From Actinidia chinensis (Eukaryota; Streptophyta; Magnoliopsida; Ericales; Actinidiaceae): a DNA stretch of 12,500 bases. This document shows positions 1 through 7,600 of this stretch, piece by piece. The DNA is taken from assembly GCA_009663005.1 (NCBI GenBank), contig CM018914.1:4127344-4139843 (forward strand). The letters run 5' to 3'. A program made the position numbers and the translations under genes. Each line of letters opens with the position of its first letter. Within the stretch, counting starts at the first letter, position 1. The notes beneath the pieces were generated by a model. The model had not been told where the DNA came from. It worked only from the letters and a program-made list of their open reading frames with translations, and did not search any database.

Positions 1-52
1 ATCACAGAAAGTTATGCACTTATGCAATGTTCTAAAAATCACAGAAAGTTAT
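1..52. repeat. 15-bp direct repeat at window edge
   Basis: The 15-mer ATCACAGAAAGTTAT occurs at 1-15 and again at 38-52, giving a 37-bp period. The left copy touches the window edge, so this may be the end of a longer tandem array or simply two copies. MITE-1 begins 17 bases further on. No function can be assigned. Confidence 0.7.
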
Positions 53-69
53 AAATCACCTTGGATATC

Positions 70-156
70 GGCTCCGTCCGGTAATACTTAAAAGTCAAAC
101 TTTTTTTAAATTTGCTATCAATAAGACTAAATTTTTTTGATTTTTTTGCTTTTATA

Positions 157-187
<31 letters not shown>

Positions 188-292
188 CAAAAGCAAAAAA
201 ACAAAAAAAGCCAACTCTGATTGGCTTTTTTTGCTTATTTTAAGCCAAAAAACAAGAAAAAAAACTGAAAAAAACTGATGCCAAACAGAACC
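70..292 (+). mobile_element. MITE-1, complete Tourist-like non-autonomous DNA transposon
   Basis: This 223-bp element starts GGCTCCGTCCGG and ends CCAAACAGAACC, which are imperfect terminal inverted repeats of the GGCTCTGTTTGG type common in plant Tourist-like (PIF/Harbinger-derived) MITEs. It is flanked by the 3-bp direct repeat ATC (67-69 and 293-295). A 3-bp duplication fits PIF/Harbinger, although that superfamily normally targets TTA/TAA. It has no coding capacity and would need a transposase in trans. The inside is A/T-rich with a TTTAGCTAAA-centred core. It aligns along its whole length with the reverse complement of MITE-2 at 7285-7506, including a perfect 20-mer match (159-178 against 7399-7418). 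The class comes from end structure and TSD length; family membership comes from the pairwise match. Confidence 0.82.
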
Positions 293-295
293 ATC

Positions 296-1025
296 ATTTT
301 ACAATTGAAAATACCATATTATCCAAAGGATATTATTCATGTTAGAGATACCAATAAGAATGGATTGAAGATGAGAGATATTTGCTATCTGATCTAACTC
401 ATCATTGTATATCGTAATCATTTGAGTTAAGTGATGAATGAGATATTGTCACTTAAAGTAAATTAGTTGAACTAGCTATATATGGTGGGAGATATACTCC
501 AATCCTACATTGATTCTGGTGTTAAAACACCAGTTAATGGAGGAGTTACAGAAGATTAGAATATTTATTTATTTTAATTGGTGTATTGAGAAAATTTTTT
601 GAAAGTCCTAAATCAAAGGGTAATCTTGTCATTTTTGTATAAAAAATAATTCTAAAGATGAATCTTAACATTAGTTTCAAAAGTAAGAGAGGATAGTGAT
701 ATTTGTAAAACTACATGAGAGGTATTTGTATTTTTTGAAAATTTCAGGGAAGGTCACTAAAATTTACCCTTAAGAATAAGGTTTTTTAACAAAATTTAAG
801 AAATAAAAATTATAATCAAGTAGAAATATTATACGGATTACGGACAATCCATATGGAATGATGTAATTATGTATTTCTTATTCTTTAAATGAAGTGACAT
901 CTATATGACCAATGGCTGGCGTAGTCAGAGACTAACGAACACAAGATTCGTAATGCAATATAATACTAATTTCAACTTTGAGATAACGAATTATAATAAT
1001 TTAAAATAATAATAATTAAATTATT
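296..1025. other. Non-coding AT-rich stretch with repeat remnant
   Basis: No gene is seen. At 516-533 there is a hairpin with 8-bp arms (CTGGTGTT/AACACCAG) and a 2-base loop. From about 585 to 780 the sequence contains phrases (AGGGTAATCTTGTCATTTTT; GAGGTATTTGTA followed by a GGTCACTAAAATTTACCC block) that I associate from memory with dispersed plant repeats, so this is probably an old repeat remnant of unknown class. About 975-1050 is almost pure A/T. Confidence 0.45.
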
Positions 1026-1044
1026 ATATAATTAAAAAAATTAA

Positions 1045-1440
1045 AAAATTTGGTGTGGTGGTCATTCAGCTGCCCCCTTGGTTCCACCGTTGGGCAGAGT
1101 GGCTGACATGTATGCTTTCACTTCCTCAATTCAGTTTTTTAGGATGCCCAGTTTGGTTTGGGCCCAATTGACCTAGGTTCTGGCCCAGTTGAAGCTCAAA
1201 TGGATCTGTGTTTCATATGACTTCTCTACCTAGCTAGACCTCTATGTCCAAAAGGATATAAGATCGTGGGATTGGAAGTACATTATAGTAGATCGAGATC
1301 CGGAATTGTTAGAGCAGACAATCCTAAATGGCTATATCCCTATGTCCCCCAAGACACTCTGTAGAAATTTCAACTCCCTCAATAAAGTCTTACCCAGTAG
1401 ATTTGATAACCAACTAGATTAAATCAGTTGGTCGCCCCTT
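1045..1440. other. GC-richer unclassified repeat-like remnant
   Basis: Base composition rises compared with both sides. A potential hairpin pairs CTGCCC (1070-1075) with GGGCAG (1092-1097). The rest includes C/T-rich phrases, with stops in all frames and no recognisable domain. It could be part of a decayed retroelement LTR or untranslated region, but neither the ends nor a family can be shown. Confidence 0.3.
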
Positions 1441-1739
1441 GTACAACTTCCAATGAAAGGTCAAAAATAAAGATTAATTATTTTTTTACTGAATTGTAAT
1501 TGGCAAGGACGGAGAGATATAAGACCCCCCCACTTGGAAAAAAAAATTACACTGTTAGCCATTTTGTATAATTTACTATAAATATAATTTTGACTCCGCA
1601 AAAATTAGTCATTTACCCCTATAATATATCATAAATACAATTTTAACCTCTCAAAAAATTATTTTTACAAGTTTGACCCCACTAAAATTATTTTTTGGCA
1701 CTGCCCTTGGTAGTTGGTCGCCCCTTTTACTGAATTGTA
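1426..1739. repeat. Duplicated flank bracketing a 200-bp repeat remnant
   Basis: Two motifs occur twice in the same order. AGTTGGTCGCCCC is at 1426-1438 and 1712-1724. TTTTACTGAATTGTA is at 1484-1498 and 1725-1739. In the right copy they are contiguous; in the left copy they are separated by 45 bases. Between the copies lies a segment with C-rich blocks (1526-1533, 1614-1619, 1676-1680) and phrases such as GGACGGAG, reminiscent of a widespread plant repeat with GGACGGAGCCAG-type ends. The arrangement suggests a local duplication followed by an indel in one copy, or an insertion with a 15-bp target duplication. Both readings are inference. Confidence 0.6.
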
Positions 1740-1765
1740 CTTCTGATAATTAGAAGAAAATACAT

Positions 1766-2090
1766 GATCAAAATGCTTGTATTTTTCTACCCGCGTAATA
1801 AAAGAAAAAGAAGAAAGTAGATCAAAATGCTTGTTGTAAGTTGTGTATAGAAACCTCTCTTTTTAGTTACTGGCTTCTCCTAAAATTTTCGGTAAGTATA
1901 GTCATTAATCTTCCTTACTTTTGTTACGTTATCTAGATTTCTCTCTGAAATTATTTTTTTAACAAAAATGCCAAGATTGTACTTAAAATTCGAATTTTTA
2001 TATTTCTGTTCTCAATAAACTAATTAAAACGTATACTTTTCTCATTACAATCAAAATTCTTGTTATAAGCCCTACATAGAATATTTCTTT
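1766..2090 (+). repeat. Three related direct-repeat blocks
   Basis: GATCAAAATGCTTGT is present exactly at 1766-1780 and 1820-1834. A weaker relative of the second block, extending through a TTGT-TAAG-ATAGAA pattern, occurs at about 2049-2085. All are in the same orientation, which suggests old local duplications. No coding function is seen. Confidence 0.45.
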
Positions 2091-2345
2091 CAATGTCCTT
2101 GAATTTATTGCAAATTTTTGATAATGATGTCCCAAGTCCCAATCAGGCAAATCAATGCAGGACAAGTACGAATTTGGTGAGTTTAACACATATTCCAAGT
2201 CAAAGATGCAAACTATTATTCCCAACCCCCCTGACACGGGGTGTGTGGGGATGGCACACGTATGAGCCTTTTTTGGGTAAATTTGCCCCTCTCTCTCTCT
2301 CACCTCTTCCTTCATCTCTTCTCTCTCTTTCTCTCACTCATTAAT
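2090..2345. repeat. Non-coding stretch with CT-rich microsatellite
   Basis: A short C- and G-rich patch at about 2220-2262 (CCAACCCCCC, then a GTGTGTGGGG-like segment) is followed by a CT-rich tract from about 2286 to 2338, including an uninterrupted CT run near 2287-2301. Short open frames across both strands here are not supported by codon structure, domains or homology signals that I recognise. Confidence 0.5.
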
Positions 2346-2527
2346 TTTTTTTAATACCATTTTTTTTGTTATTTATTAAAAAAAGATAATCAAAATTTTT
2401 ATTTTTTTTTAATTTCAACTTCTGAATTTTTATCTAAAAAAATTTTTATAATAAATTTTTATAATTTCTTTTACTCTCACTTTCAAAAATTTTTATCTCA
2501 AAATTATTTTCATGATCCATATTTTTT

Positions 2528-2530
<3 letters not shown>

Positions 2531-2558
<28 letters not shown>

Positions 2559-2559
2559 T

Positions 2560-2593
<34 letters not shown>

Positions 2594-2730
2594 TCCATTC
2601 AATCCTTATCCTTTTTTCTTTTAATATCTCTTGATTCTTTTTCTTTCACTTTCAAATTTTTATATAAACAAATTATGAGAAAATTTTATAATTTATTTTA
2701 ACTCACGCAACCTTATGTTTTTTTTATAAA
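2531..2730. repeat. Long AT-rich inverted repeat (MITE-like hairpin)
   Basis: The left arm at about 2531-2583 is the near-perfect reverse complement of the right arm at about 2670-2730. Both contain the series AAATTATGA, AAAATTTTATAAT, ACTC and CCTTAT followed by a T-run. A third, weaker copy in the right-arm orientation lies at about 2453-2500. The 86-bp spacer is AT-rich. A transcript would fold into a long hairpin. The structure fits a MITE or foldback element, but I could not identify clean termini with a target-site duplication. Confidence 0.6.
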
Positions 2731-2781
2731 TAAAAAAATCTTTTATATATAATAATGGTTTGAAGAATTGATAAGAAAAAA

Positions 2782-2783
<2 letters not shown>

Positions 2784-2827
<44 letters not shown>
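2784..2827. repeat. 44-base poly(A) homopolymer
   Basis: An uninterrupted run of 44 A residues, then further A-rich sequence to about 2920. It may be an expanded microsatellite or the tail of a retroposed copy. No target-site duplication could be matched around it. Homopolymers of this length are prone to assembly error, so the exact length is uncertain. Confidence 0.85.
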
Positions 2828-2831
<4 letters not shown>

Positions 2832-2919
2832 CAAAAAATATAAAAAAATAATTAAAAAAAGAACAAAAAGAACAAAAAAATGGAAAAAAAATTGGAGGGG
2901 GAAAAAGAAAAAAAGTTGA

Positions 2920-3198
2920 AGGTGGGGTAATGAGGTGTACGTAAAACTGACAAAGTGTTGGCCCCTCGATACGAGCAATAGTTATTTCTTTTCTTCTTTC
3001 TCGGGCTCTTTACCGGATTGGGGTTGATCTCAACGGAAAACTCTTTTCGATATTACCAATTTTTATATTTTTTTCAGTTTTTCTTAAAATGGAGGAGTCC
3101 GAAAATATAAAAAAGTTTTGATAGAAAAAAATTCACTAGAAACGAAAAAAATATTTTAGATATTTCTTTTCGATACAGAATGATTTTTTACTTCTTTA
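2920..3198. other. Non-coding stretch left of the 720-bp element
   Basis: No gene is seen. The inner part (about 3108-3145, AAAATATAAAAAA followed by a TTCACTAG-like phrase) resembles the reverse complement of sequence just right of the neighbouring element (about 3919-3965). This suggests the 720-bp element inserted into an older imperfect inverted-repeat element that once ran towards about 4068. Confidence 0.3.
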
Positions 3199-3918
3199 GG
3201 GATGTTTGGTAACGTCAACTGTTTTTCTATTTTTTTGTGTGTATTTTTAATTTTTATTTTTTTTTTTTTTTTTTTATTTTGTGTTTGTTTATTTTTCCTG
3301 TAAAACAAAACTAAAAACATATTTGATTCCCTTTTTTTAAAATTATTAAAACCAAAAATATCTTGATTTTAACCTTTTAACCCTACTTTCAACTATATAA
3401 AAAAAAAGGCGTGTGGTAGAGGCGTGTGTGGAGGAGGAGGTGGTGGTGGAGGTAAGGTGTAGGAGGCTGATGAAAGGTGTGGAAGGTGGCGGAGGAGTAG
3501 GCGTTGGCCGAAGGTGGTGGTGGAGGAGTGGAGGTTGAAGGTGGAGGTGGGCTGTGGTGGGGTGGTGGAGGATGTAAGGTGGAGGTTGAGGTGACGTCGG
3601 TGTGTATGAAGGCGGTGGTGGTGGTGAGGAGAGGGGTGAAGTGGCGTAGTAGGTGGTTGTGGTTGCATCGGTGGTGGTGGAGGAGGGGCGTTGGTGGTGA
3701 TGTAGAGGTGTGTGGTGGTTGAAAAAATTTGGATAAAAATATTTGTAAACAAAAAAAAAAAAATTTTTCTTCTTTTCACTATTTTTAAAAATAGTAAAAA
3801 TTATTTAGTCTTATTTTTATTTATTTTTTGCAATACAAATAAGTTTTATATTTTTCATTAATAAATTAAACAAAATAAAAATAGAAAAACAAAAATTAAA
3901 CAGTTATCAAACATCACC
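3199..3918. mobile_element. 720-bp Tourist-like element with G-rich core
   Basis: The left terminus GGGATGTTTGGTAAC (3199-3213) matches the reverse complement of the right terminus, GGTGATGTTTGATAAC, ending at 3918. Similarity continues inward through a CTGTTT and TTTTTCTATTTTT segment on both arms. The trinucleotide TTA directly flanks both ends (3196-3198 and 3919-3921), the standard PIF/Harbinger target-site duplication. The arms are AT-rich, whereas the centre (3409-3720) is an unrelated G/T/A minisatellite-like tract. No transposase is encoded, so this is a non-autonomous derivative. It is larger than most Tourist MITEs because of the core, which may be captured or internally expanded DNA. 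Confidence 0.75.
3409..3720 (+). repeat. G-rich, nearly C-free GGTGGTGG/GGAGG tract
   Basis: About 310 bases made of irregular GGTGG, GGAGG, GGTGTG and GAAGG units, with very few C residues on the + strand. One strand is therefore purine/GT-rich and the other C/A-rich. Many closely spaced GG and GGG runs give scope for G-quadruplex or R-loop formation. The open frames it produces (glycine/valine-rich on +, proline/histidine/threonine-rich on -) are products of the repeat and not credible proteins. It sits wholly inside the 720-bp element. Confidence 0.8.
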
Positions 3919-4190
3919 TTAGTGAACTTTTTTCTCAATTAGATATTTATTTTTTATATTTTTTGACTCATCTCGATAAAATTTTGATCAAACGTCAAAA
4001 ACAGTTCACTATAGACAAAAAAATTCAAAACTAAAAAGCTAAAAAAAAGAATCCCAAATTGGGCCTAAGTTTAGGGTTTAACAAGTTTATTTGTGCGCAC
4101 TTGCTAAAAATTTGTTTTTTTAAAAAAAAATACATAACAGAGTTAGATAGGGACCACAAAATGTTGAGTTAGACAGCCAAATAAGCCTCT
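3919..4190. other. Remnant of older element, no gene
   Basis: The phrase GTTCACTATAG near 4006 and the end-like CCCAAATTGGGCC followed by TAA (about 4055-4071) look like the right end of a further MITE-type element, into which the 720-bp element inserted. A matching left terminus was not found. From 4072 to 4190 nothing recognisable is seen. Confidence 0.35.
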
Positions 4191-4194
4191 GTGT

Positions 4195-4266
4195 TTGGAT
4201 CTGTGATTTTTTTTTTTACTATTGCTTCTTTTAAGTGAAAAATCAAAACTTAATTGGTTGTCAAAC
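4195..4266 (+). mobile_element. Left-end fragment of a Tourist-like MITE, interrupted by copy A
   Basis: GCCTCTGTGTTTGG directly follows TAA (4192-4194), the usual left end and target site of a Tourist-like MITE. The body runs through a T-run, a GCTTCTTTTAAGTGAAAA-type phrase and TTAATTGGTTG. It stops abruptly at 4266, where copy A begins with TGTAATGCCCC. No matching right terminus is found after copy A, so the element is truncated. Confidence 0.5.
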
Positions 4267-6528
4267 TGTAATGCCCCAAACCGCGAAAACAAATATTATA
4301 TTTAATTTTAAATGTACCTAATATTTTTGTCGTAAATTTTAAAAGTAGAGGAGAGGGAAAACGGAACACGATAATTCGACACGTTTGACCGAAGGTGCGT
4401 GCATGGAGACACGTGTGACCAACGTGTCACACGCATGTGAGAATGTGTGTGGTGTTCGCCGAGTGTGTGTGTGAGTGGAGCAGGCGTTGTGTGCTTATGT
4501 GATGCACATAAGAAACAAAAAAGGTAGGCTTATGTGTGGGTAGGGGGTGTTGTGCATGTGAGATTGTAGGTGGGGTGCATGGGTGAAAGCCAAGCTAAAA
4601 GTCAAATTTCTTAAACTTCATAAAAGATGGTTACATTCCCAGCCTCAGGCTTCATTCCATCACGATACAGAGAATAATAGAAAGAAAGGAAAAGAAGAAA
4701 AATAGAAGGAAAGAAGAGTGAGGGAAAGACCAAGTGCCGATATTTATTTTTTTTCCGCCGAGGTTAGGTAATTGCAAACGTTCATCTTCTTTATGTTTTA
4801 AGCTTATACTTATACCCCGGAAAATCGATCTAGTTTAAGTTAAAACAGCTAAATACCCCGAACATATTATTACTTTATATGTATTTTTTTTTTAAATTAA
4901 ACGTTGAATAATTCGGATTCCTATTTTGCACTGGACCAGTTGCCGTATTTTGATCCTAAATTTTCATACGATGTTCCGAATTACTTTATTTAAGTTGCGT
5001 TGGAAAGATATCAAAATTATCTCAAACTATTAATTTAGAACATTTGTTAAAATTAGAATAAAGTGACTTAAATTGATTGTTTACAGTGCAAGTCGAAAAA
5101 TGAAAAAAAAAATTGGTTCGAACAGAAGCTTTATAAATTTTATAAAAAATCGTTGCGTTTGTTAGAAAATTCTAAGAATTTATATGTTTAAATTATATGT
5201 CTAGTAATTCATATTTAATTTCAAGAATTAGCTAATTATTTCACGCCCAAAATAATTTAAACTAAAGGAGTTCTCAGTACAGATATTTTGCAAAAATGAA
5301 AATATTTAACGAATTTCTCAAATAGTAAAGTTGATTATTAATTATAAACATTTTTACTGTTAGGTAAGGTATGTGTCTAGTATATTATGTAAAGGTTTTG
5401 AAATCAAATTAATTTGAAGAATTTATAAAAATTATAGGAACTAAGTGGGTATTTCTAAAAATTAAATTGTAAGAAATTCTATAAAAAAAATTAATCCGAA
5501 ATTGTATTATCTAATTTTGACAAATTATGGAAAATTTAGTATATTTATAGCCACGAGAAAATGAAATAATAGTTCTATTCGAATATGGACACGTAGGAAT
5601 CTGAACTTGAAATTGAGGAAAGGAACGTTGCTCACAGTGGGATAGAAAGTTGAGCATATTTCGGTGAGTCTGTTATTTTACTTACCGTAAAATGAATTTT
5701 ATGATGAAAGCATATATTGTTTGATATTGAAAATGTATGGTATTTTATTGATAAATGCAGCTATATTTTTAATGGGCCATTGAAATGTTTAAAATAATTA
5801 CTTGTGGAAATGTTATTTAGACGACACATAATTCGAACGATGCCCGACCGCTAGGGAAAAGAATATAGCGATGGTGATGAAATAAGGGTGGGATCATAGC
5901 CAGATGATTCGTGGGTGATATCATGCCATACTTATTTAGGGTCGCTCCCCTAATTTGACTGATGTTCTTGAACGGTGATGTGTCGCAAGTGGTCAATCCA
6001 ATAGAGTTTTGAATTCTTGATATGACATTCCAAGGCAAATGGGCCTAGATGAGCCATGACTGATAAAAAAAGATTGACAAAATTAAATTATTTTAGTTGA
6101 AATGAATTGATATTTTATAATTTCATGGGCACCCTGTTTTTATATATAACTTGACTCACACTAGCCTAGTGGCTTAGTCGAACGTAACCTTTCAGGTAAA
6201 ACCCTTTGAGAACGAGTTGGGACGAGACTGAATACAAGATTGCCTTAGTCATTTTTATTGTCTTATGTAGTCTATTTTAATAGAAACGTTGGTTTCTTTG
6301 GCCTGGTATAGTTTTTGATAACGTGTTCCGTACTGTGGCCCGAACCGTAGGTGTGGATATAATAAAAATACTTTATATTATGAAATACAAGTCAGCTCGG
6401 GTTTATTTTAAATACGTTTCCGCATATTTTATTTGCTTCAAGGAAAATATCTTGAATAAAAGAAATCCTTAAACTGAATTAAGTAGTAGCCTTAGTGAGT
6501 GGACTCACTGCCGTCCACTATGAAACGG
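4267..6528 (+). mobile_element. Copy A: long solo-LTR-like retroelement relic
   Basis: This starts TGTAATGCCCC, the TG start and C-rich opening typical of many plant Ty3/gypsy LTRs. It aligns in conserved blocks with copy B at about 10478-12500. The blocks are a G-box region (4378-4450), a purine-rich leader (4660-4735), a GGACCA-TACGATGTTC block (4932-5060), a CCCAAAATAAT block (5246-5335), a TATATTTATAG-to-GGTGAGTC block (5538-5672), a GCTAGGGAAAAGAATA-to-GTCGCAAGTGGTCAAT block (5850-5998), and TGACTCACACTAGCCTAGTG (6152-6171). About 2.26 kb without coding domains fits a long solo LTR; Tekay/Del chromoviruses have LTRs of this size, but that assignment is from memory. The right end lacks a clear CA and is inferred. 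Confidence 0.55.
4378..4432 (+). promoter_or_regulatory. ACGTG/G-box cluster in copy A
   Basis: GACACG (4378-4383), CACGTG (4410-4415) and ACGTGTCAC (4422-4430) lie within about 50 bases. CACGTG is the plant G-box, and ACGTG with a suitable flank is the ABRE core bound by bZIP and bHLH factors. Copy B has the same cluster at the equivalent place. If copy A is an LTR, this is the U3 promoter region. Activity is inferred only. A canonical TATA box at the position equivalent to that of copy B is missing here. Confidence 0.45.
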
Positions 6529-6574
6529 TTTTAAATGAAAAGTTTAATTGGTTGAAATTAAAATAAAGTTCATA

Positions 6575-6720
6575 TTTATATATATAATAATATATACTTA
6601 AGATATATATATATATATTATTTTGATTCATAATTTTATACTTTTTAAAAATTTTTACAATAATACTCCTAAATCTACAACTAAAAATAAACAAAATAAT
6701 ATAAATAATATAATAAAAAA
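6575..6720. repeat. TA microsatellite and AT-rich stretch
   Basis: TATATATATAATAATATATACTT-like sequence includes an uninterrupted TA run around 6604-6618, followed by nearly pure A/T sequence to 6720. No coding or regulatory signal is recognisable. Confidence 0.7.
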
Positions 6721-6822
6721 TTAGTTATTCAAATGAATGAAAAAATGACAAAGAAAAAAAAAATCATAACAAAAAAAACTGATAAATATAAAGAACAAAA
6801 CGAAAAATAAACTGAAAAAGGC

Positions 6823-7010
6823 TAGGCTTGGAGGAAGAGGCGCGTGGGGGGGTGGGGGGGGGGGGGGGGGGGGGGGGGGCGTCCAAGTGTAATTAGGGGG
6901 GGCGGCACAAGGGGAGGGGACACTGGGAATAGGAGGGGGGGTGAGAGGGCAAAATGGTAAGTGTCCATCAGGAGAGTTGTGGTGACCGTTTGGGGGGTGG
7001 GAATAATAGA
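6823..7010 (+). repeat. G-rich tract with 26-base poly(G)
   Basis: Inside A-rich surroundings the + strand changes sharply to G-rich. A pure run of 26 G is at 6854-6879, preceded by seven G at 6846-6852 and followed by further G6-G7 blocks near 6895-6901, 6933-6939 and 6991-6996. The phrase GAGAGGGCAAAATGGTAAGT (about 6941-6960) is of a type I associate with dispersed plant retroelement remnants. Proline-rich frames on the minus strand are by-products of the C-runs. Poly(G) this long is unusual in plant DNA and is hard to sequence and assemble. Confidence 0.8.
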
Positions 7011-7156
7011 GCTCTTTGACATGCAAACTTTAAAGGTCCCACCAACGATAAATGGTGATTGTGATAGATTTTTTGAGCGAGTATTACAATGGGTGTGTAA
7101 TTTAATATATTTTTGGTGTTAAAATGCAAATACATGCAAACAAAAAAATAATTACT

Positions 7157-7600
7157 AGGGTACTTACACTTTGCGCCTTGTAATTGATTAAATTATCACT
7201 TTGCACCTTGACTATATGATGTTTAATTAATGACATGATGATTCATTGAAGAAAAGGTGGATGAAAGTACCGCATTGTTACTTAGGCTCCGTTGGGAGTC
7301 TCACTTTTTTTCTCTTTTTTTTTTCCTTTTTTTTCTTTCCCCTCCTCCCCCCCCCTCCATCAATTGACTTTTTTGATTTTTGATTTTTATTTTTTTGTTT
7401 AGTTTTAGCTAAAGTAAAACCACAAAAGAAAAAAACTCAAAATTTTTAACCTTTTTGATAACAAGTTTAAAAAAAGCTTGACTTTTAAGGATTAACAAAT
7501 TGAGCCTTAACTTGTAGAAGGATTGACAGACACCGTTAAAGCTAAAAGATACAAAATAAAAATTAGGTAAAAGTATAAGGGTGTAAAGTGGGATTTATCC
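7157..7600. mobile_element. Repeat remnant hosting the MITE-2 insertion
   Basis: The left edge GGGTACTTACACTTTGCGCC (7158-7177) resembles the reverse complement of the right edge around GGGTGTAAAGTGGGATTTAT (7579-7598); both read as ACTTTGCGCC/ACTTTACACC towards the inside. With MITE-2 and one TTA removed, the rest is about 220 bp. No coding capacity or target-site duplication is evident. It belongs to the CACTTTGCACC-type dispersed repeats I recall from plants, of unresolved class. Confidence 0.45.
7285..7506 (-). mobile_element. MITE-2, complete Tourist-like MITE, same family as MITE-1
   Basis: This 222-bp element begins GGCTCCGTTGGGAG and ends AATTGAGCC, with imperfect inverted termini (GGCTC...GAGCC). 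It is flanked by a perfect TTA duplication (7282-7284 and 7507-7509), diagnostic of PIF/Harbinger/Tourist insertion. Its reverse complement aligns end to end with MITE-1, including CTTAAAAGTCAA, an A/T-rich TTTTTTTAAA block and the perfect 20-bp core at 7399-7418. The C/T-rich half (7300-7358), with a run of C residues, is its most diverged part. No transposase is present. It is inserted inside the older remnant at 7157-7600. Confidence 0.88.

Larger units (their letters stand above)
4229..6554. repeat. Duplicated flank on both sides of copy A
   Basis: The left flank (TTTTAAGTGAAAA at 4229-4241, then TTAATTGGTTG at 4250-4260) recurs on the right (TTTTAAATGAAAA at 6529-6541, then TTAATTGGTTG at 6544-6554). 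The left copy has a longer spacer between the two motifs. The 11-bp block is identical. This is too long for the 5-bp duplication an LTR element makes, so it may reflect MITE sequence on both sides, ectopic recombination, or a different insertion mechanism. The pair sets the best right limit for copy A, near 6528. Confidence 0.6.

Noticed and set aside
1..52. Two 15-bp repeats as a CRISPR-like array
   Set aside because: Only two short copies, in a eukaryotic context with no cas genes.
516..533. Hairpin as a terminator or regulatory stem-loop
   Set aside because: Short 8-bp arms in AT-rich plant intergenic DNA, with no gene beside it and no T-run in position.
1998..2344. Overlapping frames on opposite strands of 83-105 codons
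   Set aside because: No recognisable domain, CT microsatellite inside, AT-rich surroundings, and no exon or promoter signs; consistent with chance.
2724..2978. Phenylalanine-rich minus-strand frame that could look like membrane protein
   Set aside because: It is a translation of the poly(A)/A-rich tract.
3393..3779. Proline/histidine/threonine-rich minus-strand frame and glycine/valine-rich plus-strand frame over the same DNA
   Set aside because: Both follow directly from the G-rich minisatellite-like tract inside a transposon. They have biased composition, no domain and no gene context.
5817..6038. 73-codon minus-strand frame within copy A
   Set aside because: It overlaps the most conserved non-coding block of copy A, and copy B does not keep an equivalent open frame that I could see.
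6721..7026. Two proline-rich minus-strand frames
   Set aside because: They are created by the poly(G)/G-rich tract; run length alone sets the frame.
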